Below, piece after piece: positions 60,560-64,000 of a stretch of DNA of 64,000 bases (positions are counted from its first letter, which is position 1; each line of letters opens with the position of its first letter). The stretch is from Daphnia carinata (lineage: Eukaryota > Arthropoda > Branchiopoda > Diplostraca > Daphniidae). Position numbers and translations under genes: made by a program. The notes beneath the pieces are model-generated. The model did not search any database and had not been told where the DNA came from. It saw only the letters and a program-made list of their open reading frames with translations. Where the stretch lies: positions 8,532,778 through 8,596,777 of the forward strand of contig NC_081336.1 in assembly GCF_022539665.2 (NCBI RefSeq). Reading direction: 5' to 3'.

Positions 60560-62785
60560 TGCTGTAATAACAACCATGAAGATGATTGGTTTTGGTAACC
60601 ATGTTTGTTTTTATTCAAAACAAAACTTGATTTGCTTTTTAGACTGGGCAGAATATTTTACAAAACTCTGTAATCGATCGTAGAATGAAAACATTCTATC
60701 ACCCAGGTATTTTTTCTTCTTGGACGCCGTGTCGTTGACGGGCGTTTTCTTAAAATGCATTTCCTTGAAATCATAATTTTTTACAAAAAGCATGTTACAG
60801 ATGTAACAACCATGACCGGTAGATTGGCACCGTGAATCTTATTGTCTCTTAACTGGAATTCATCGCAAAATGGAAAGGTATGAAAAATTTTGCTCCAAGA
60901 TCGCCCAAACCCTTTTCCCCCAGAAATACCACCCCGAAGATTCCACGATTAAACCCCTCAAAATGGAAACATGTCACTGATGAAACAGCCATGAAGATAC
61001 TGGTTTTGGATCCGTGATTGTTATTATTCAAAAGAATCGAATATGCTTGCTGAAATCAATTTTTTTTCCTTTATAGATTAGGCTGAATATTTGTCAAAAA
61101 AGCAACTTCCCTTGAAAGCTTTTTGTTTGCTGCAAGTCAGAAACATTCTGTTAACAAGGTATTCGTTTTTCCTTTTGTTTCGCCCATGCAAACATGTTGC
61201 AGATGGAACCGCCATGAAGACCGGCGTTGGCACCGGAGGTTTTGCCTTTAAAACCGCAAATCTGCAGGTAGAAATCCACCTGACATTTTTCGTTTTTTAC
61301 AAAGACAGAAACATTCTATCAACAAGGTATTTTTTTCTTGCCCCAACCAACGATTTGTTGGTTAAAATCTACCTGACATTTTTCTTTTCTAAGACAGAAA
61401 CATTCTATCAACAAGGTATTTTTTCTCCCGCTATAGCACCAGCGTATTCGCTGATGTAGTCATCTAAAATCATTCTCTTGAAGTAACTTACTTCTCAAAT
61501 GTAACTATGTTGCTGATGTAACAACCATGAAGATGACTGGTGTTGGCACCATGAATCTTATCTTTAGACAAAGCCATCTGCAAGTGGAAATCTACTTGAC
61601 ATTTTTCGTTTTACAGAAGCCATCTGTGAGTGGAAATCAACTTGACATTTTTCGTTTTACAGCAGTAATCTGTGAGTGGAAATGTACTTGACATTTTCGT
61701 TTGTTTTTTTTAAGACAGAAACATTCTATCAACAAGGTATTTTTTCTCCCGCTGTAACACCAGCGTATTCGTTGACGTAGCCATCTAAAATCATTCTCTT
61801 GAAGTAACTTACTTCTCAAATGTAACTGTGTTGCTGACGTAACAACCATGAAGATGACTGGTGTTGGCACCGTGGGTCTTATCTTTAAATAAAGCCATCT
61901 GCAAGTGGAAATCTACTTGACATTTTTCGCTTTACAGAAGTGATCTGTGGGTGGAAATCTACTTGATATTTTTCGTGTTTTTTTTTACAGAATGACCAGA
62001 ATATTTTCAAGAACGGAATTCGTTTCAAATGCTTTTTGCAGAAGCAATCTGTAAGTGGAAATCTACTTGACATTTTTCGTTTTACAGAAGTAATCTGTGG
62101 GTGGAAATCTACTTGACATTTTCGTTTTTTTTAGACAGAAACATTCTATCAACAAGGTATTTTTTCTCCCGCTATAGCACCAGCGTATTCGCTGATGTAG
62201 TCATCTAAAACCATTCTCTTGAAGTAACTTACTTCTCAAATGTAACTATGTTGCTGATGTAACAACCATGAAGATGACTGGTGTTGGCACCGTGGATCTT
62301 ATCTTTAAACAAAGCCATCTGCAAGTGGAAATCTACTTGAAATTTCGGTTTTTTTTACAGAATGACCAGAATATTTTCAAGAAAGGAATCCGTTTCAAAT
62401 GCTTTTTGCAGAAGCCATCTGCAAGTGGAAATCTACGTGACATCTTCTGATTTTTCTTACAGAATGATCAGAATATTTTCAAGATAAGGACCTCGTTCAA
62501 ATGCTTTTTACAGAAGCAATCTGTATGTAGAAATCTACTTGACATTTCTCGTTTGTTTTTTTTACAAACTGACCAGAATATTTTCAAGAAAGGAATCACC
62601 TCACAAATGCTTTTAGACCGCAGATCTAAAGCATTCTATCATCCAGGTATTTTTTTTTTCATGAACGTCGTGCTGTTCACCAGCATTTTCTTGAAACACA
62701 TTAACTTGGAATCATAAGTAATTGTTTCATTAAAATGTCAGCATGTTACTGATGTAACAACCATGATAATGTTTGGCACCGTGAT
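60560..62785. repeat. Complex repeat field with recurring modules
   Basis: Module A (AACAACCATGAAGATGACTG, then GGTGTTGGCACCGTG) recurs in variants at about 60566, 60803, 60984, 61206, 61522, 61841, 62260 and 62755. Module B (TTTTTTTACAG, then AATGACCAGAATATTTTCAA) recurs near 60500, 61985, 62350, 62460 and 62565. Module C (CATCTGCAAGTGGAAATCTA, then CTTGACATTTTTCG) recurs many times between 61255 and 62550. A long unit carrying AGACAGAAACATTCTATCAA, CACCAGCGTATTCGCTGATG, A and C starts at about 61391, 61711 and 62131, with periods of about 320 and 420 bp. No frame is conserved across the copies. Confidence 0.85.
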
Positions 62786-63145
62786 ACCTATTGTATCATC
62801 TCAATTTTTAAATTGATTTCCAGACTTTGTTTTTCCCAATTCCCACCCTGCATGACACCCGAGTATAAACGTAAAATTCCTTGTGTTTAATGCTCATTTT
62901 CATGTTGCTTTCTCATTTTCTAGACTGTGCCCTTGCCCTCGATTTCTTTAGAAATCCAGTCGTTTCGATGTGGGTCAACATCCCATTCCTGAATACTCTG
63001 ACGTGTTTTCGCCTTCTTCAAAGAAGAAGCTGACATACGGTAAAAATCTGCTTCAAAGAAGTAGCTAACCAGTTTCTCTTTCTTAGACGAGAAGCTAACA
63101 GACAGCAAATCGTCATAACAGACATGGTTTAAAAGAAAACTTCGT

Positions 63146-63370
63146 CAAAACTAAAGCTGACATATTTCAGCCGTTCTTCACAGCAAAAGGAGGTGAAAGA
63201 TAAAGTTGAATTTATGCAATTAAATTGCCTTTTTGTGGTTCCCGTCCTTGATGTAAAGGATAATAATAGCCTTTTGAATCTGCAATTATTTTCATCAAAA
63301 CTAAAGCTGACATATTTCAGCCGTTCTTCACAACAAAGGATATAATAGCCTTTTGAATCTGCAATTAAAA
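63146..63370. repeat. Short tandem duplication
   Basis: TCAAAACTAAAGCTGACATA, then TTTCAGCCGTTCTTCACA, then AATAGCCTTTTGAATCTGCA occur at about 63146-63285 and 63295-63368. The second copy lacks the middle part. No gene is seen from here to the end of the window. Confidence 0.8.
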
Positions 63371-64000
63371 ATCAGCAAAGTTGCGATTGTCCCTTTCCCA
63401 CAACCCATATGGTAAAACAAATTAACATTTGGGTTTCAAGAAGTCTTTCTCGTCGTCTATGACGAGAAATTTGAACATCGAATTTCCAAATGGGAAGAAT
63501 GCGCCGCCCCTATTGCAGCAATTGTTACAACTGCAATAAGAGCAGCAACCCTTTTGTTTGTTTCTCATAGTCGAACGAGTGGATGTTAAATTTGCTTGCA
63601 TCCACTCGATCTACTAATCAGAAACCACAAAAAGATTTTAAGAGTACACCGTTCCTCTCCACCGGTCCAGCCTTTTTTCCAGAAGCTCACTGAGCATCTT
63701 ACTCGATGAACTGCTGGATGAAGACTGACGAAAAAGGATACGAATGGACAGCATTTTATAGGTCCCTGCAAGGTCAGAGAAAAGCAAAAGAAGAGATCGA
63801 GTTTCCTCTTCAGGTTCTTTTTAGCACAGATATCAAATGAAGGACTCCTTCAGGTAAGAAAATACTTTGGCGACTAATCGAAATTCCCAATGGGAGTGAA
63901 TTTAAACTATTGAAGGTCATCGAATGGTCACTAACCGGCTCCAATTTTTCCTCTTCAGTGCGCATTAAAGGTGGGTATTGCTGGCTGCATTCCGCTCAAG

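Overview
The window is animal nuclear DNA, almost certainly from an arthropod and probably from a cladoceran crustacean such as Daphnia. Nearly all introns in the recognised genes are 50-75 bp with GT-AG ends, intergenic DNA is AT-rich, and the gene set is typical of arthropods (a cabut/TIEG-type zinc finger, a ZnT1/ZnT63C transporter, a lava-lamp-sized golgin, tRNA-Tyr genes with introns). The species is an inference.

Layout. (1) 1-17150 is gene-poor and built from repeats: a diverged tandem array at 5.2-6.9 kb, a duplicated block around a possible broken or orphan spliced gene at 7.2-8.9 kb, and an 8.2-kb structure bounded by ~0.6-kb inverted arms (8920-9600 and 16543-17150). Its interior holds a hexanucleotide-type array, a piggyBac-type MITE with a TTAA duplication, five tRNA-like box A/box B modules and a hairpin-rich GC island. 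(2) 17950-54480 is dense and genic. In order it holds FAM210-like (+), JMJD4 (-), AP-1 gamma adaptin (-), cabut/KLF10-11-like (-), TAF5 (-), RpL41 (+), Rab5 (-), a SUEL-CUB-Sushi type I membrane protein (+), a ZnT1-type zinc exporter (-) and a 2685-residue golgin-like coiled-coil protein (+). (3) 54900-64000 is gene-poor again: two tRNA-Tyr genes with different introns, a solo LTR with a perfect 4-bp target duplication, a tRNA-like element, a secreted Kunitz-like gene, and a complex repeat field at 60.0-63.4 kb.

Function. The genic block is housekeeping and developmental. Three products act in Golgi/endosome traffic (AP-1 gamma, Rab5, the golgin); TAF5 and cabut act in transcription; RpL41 and JMJD4 (the eRF1 lysyl hydroxylase family) act in translation; the FAM210-like protein is probably mitochondrial; ZnT1 exports zinc. 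There is no operon logic, but RpL41 and TAF5 are head to head about 0.2 kb apart, and FAM210/JMJD4, RpL41/Rab5 and SUEL-CUB/ZnT1 are convergent pairs. I built exon models by eye and checked that reading phase is kept across each junction; the two weak points are the last ZnT1 junction and the JMJD4 start.

The observations most worth following are the inverted-arm element with its tRNA-like array and structured GC island, a 12-nt in-frame candidate microexon in AP-1 gamma, an internal duplication spanning an intron in the golgin gene, and the splice-acceptor-bearing repeat modules at 60-63 kb.
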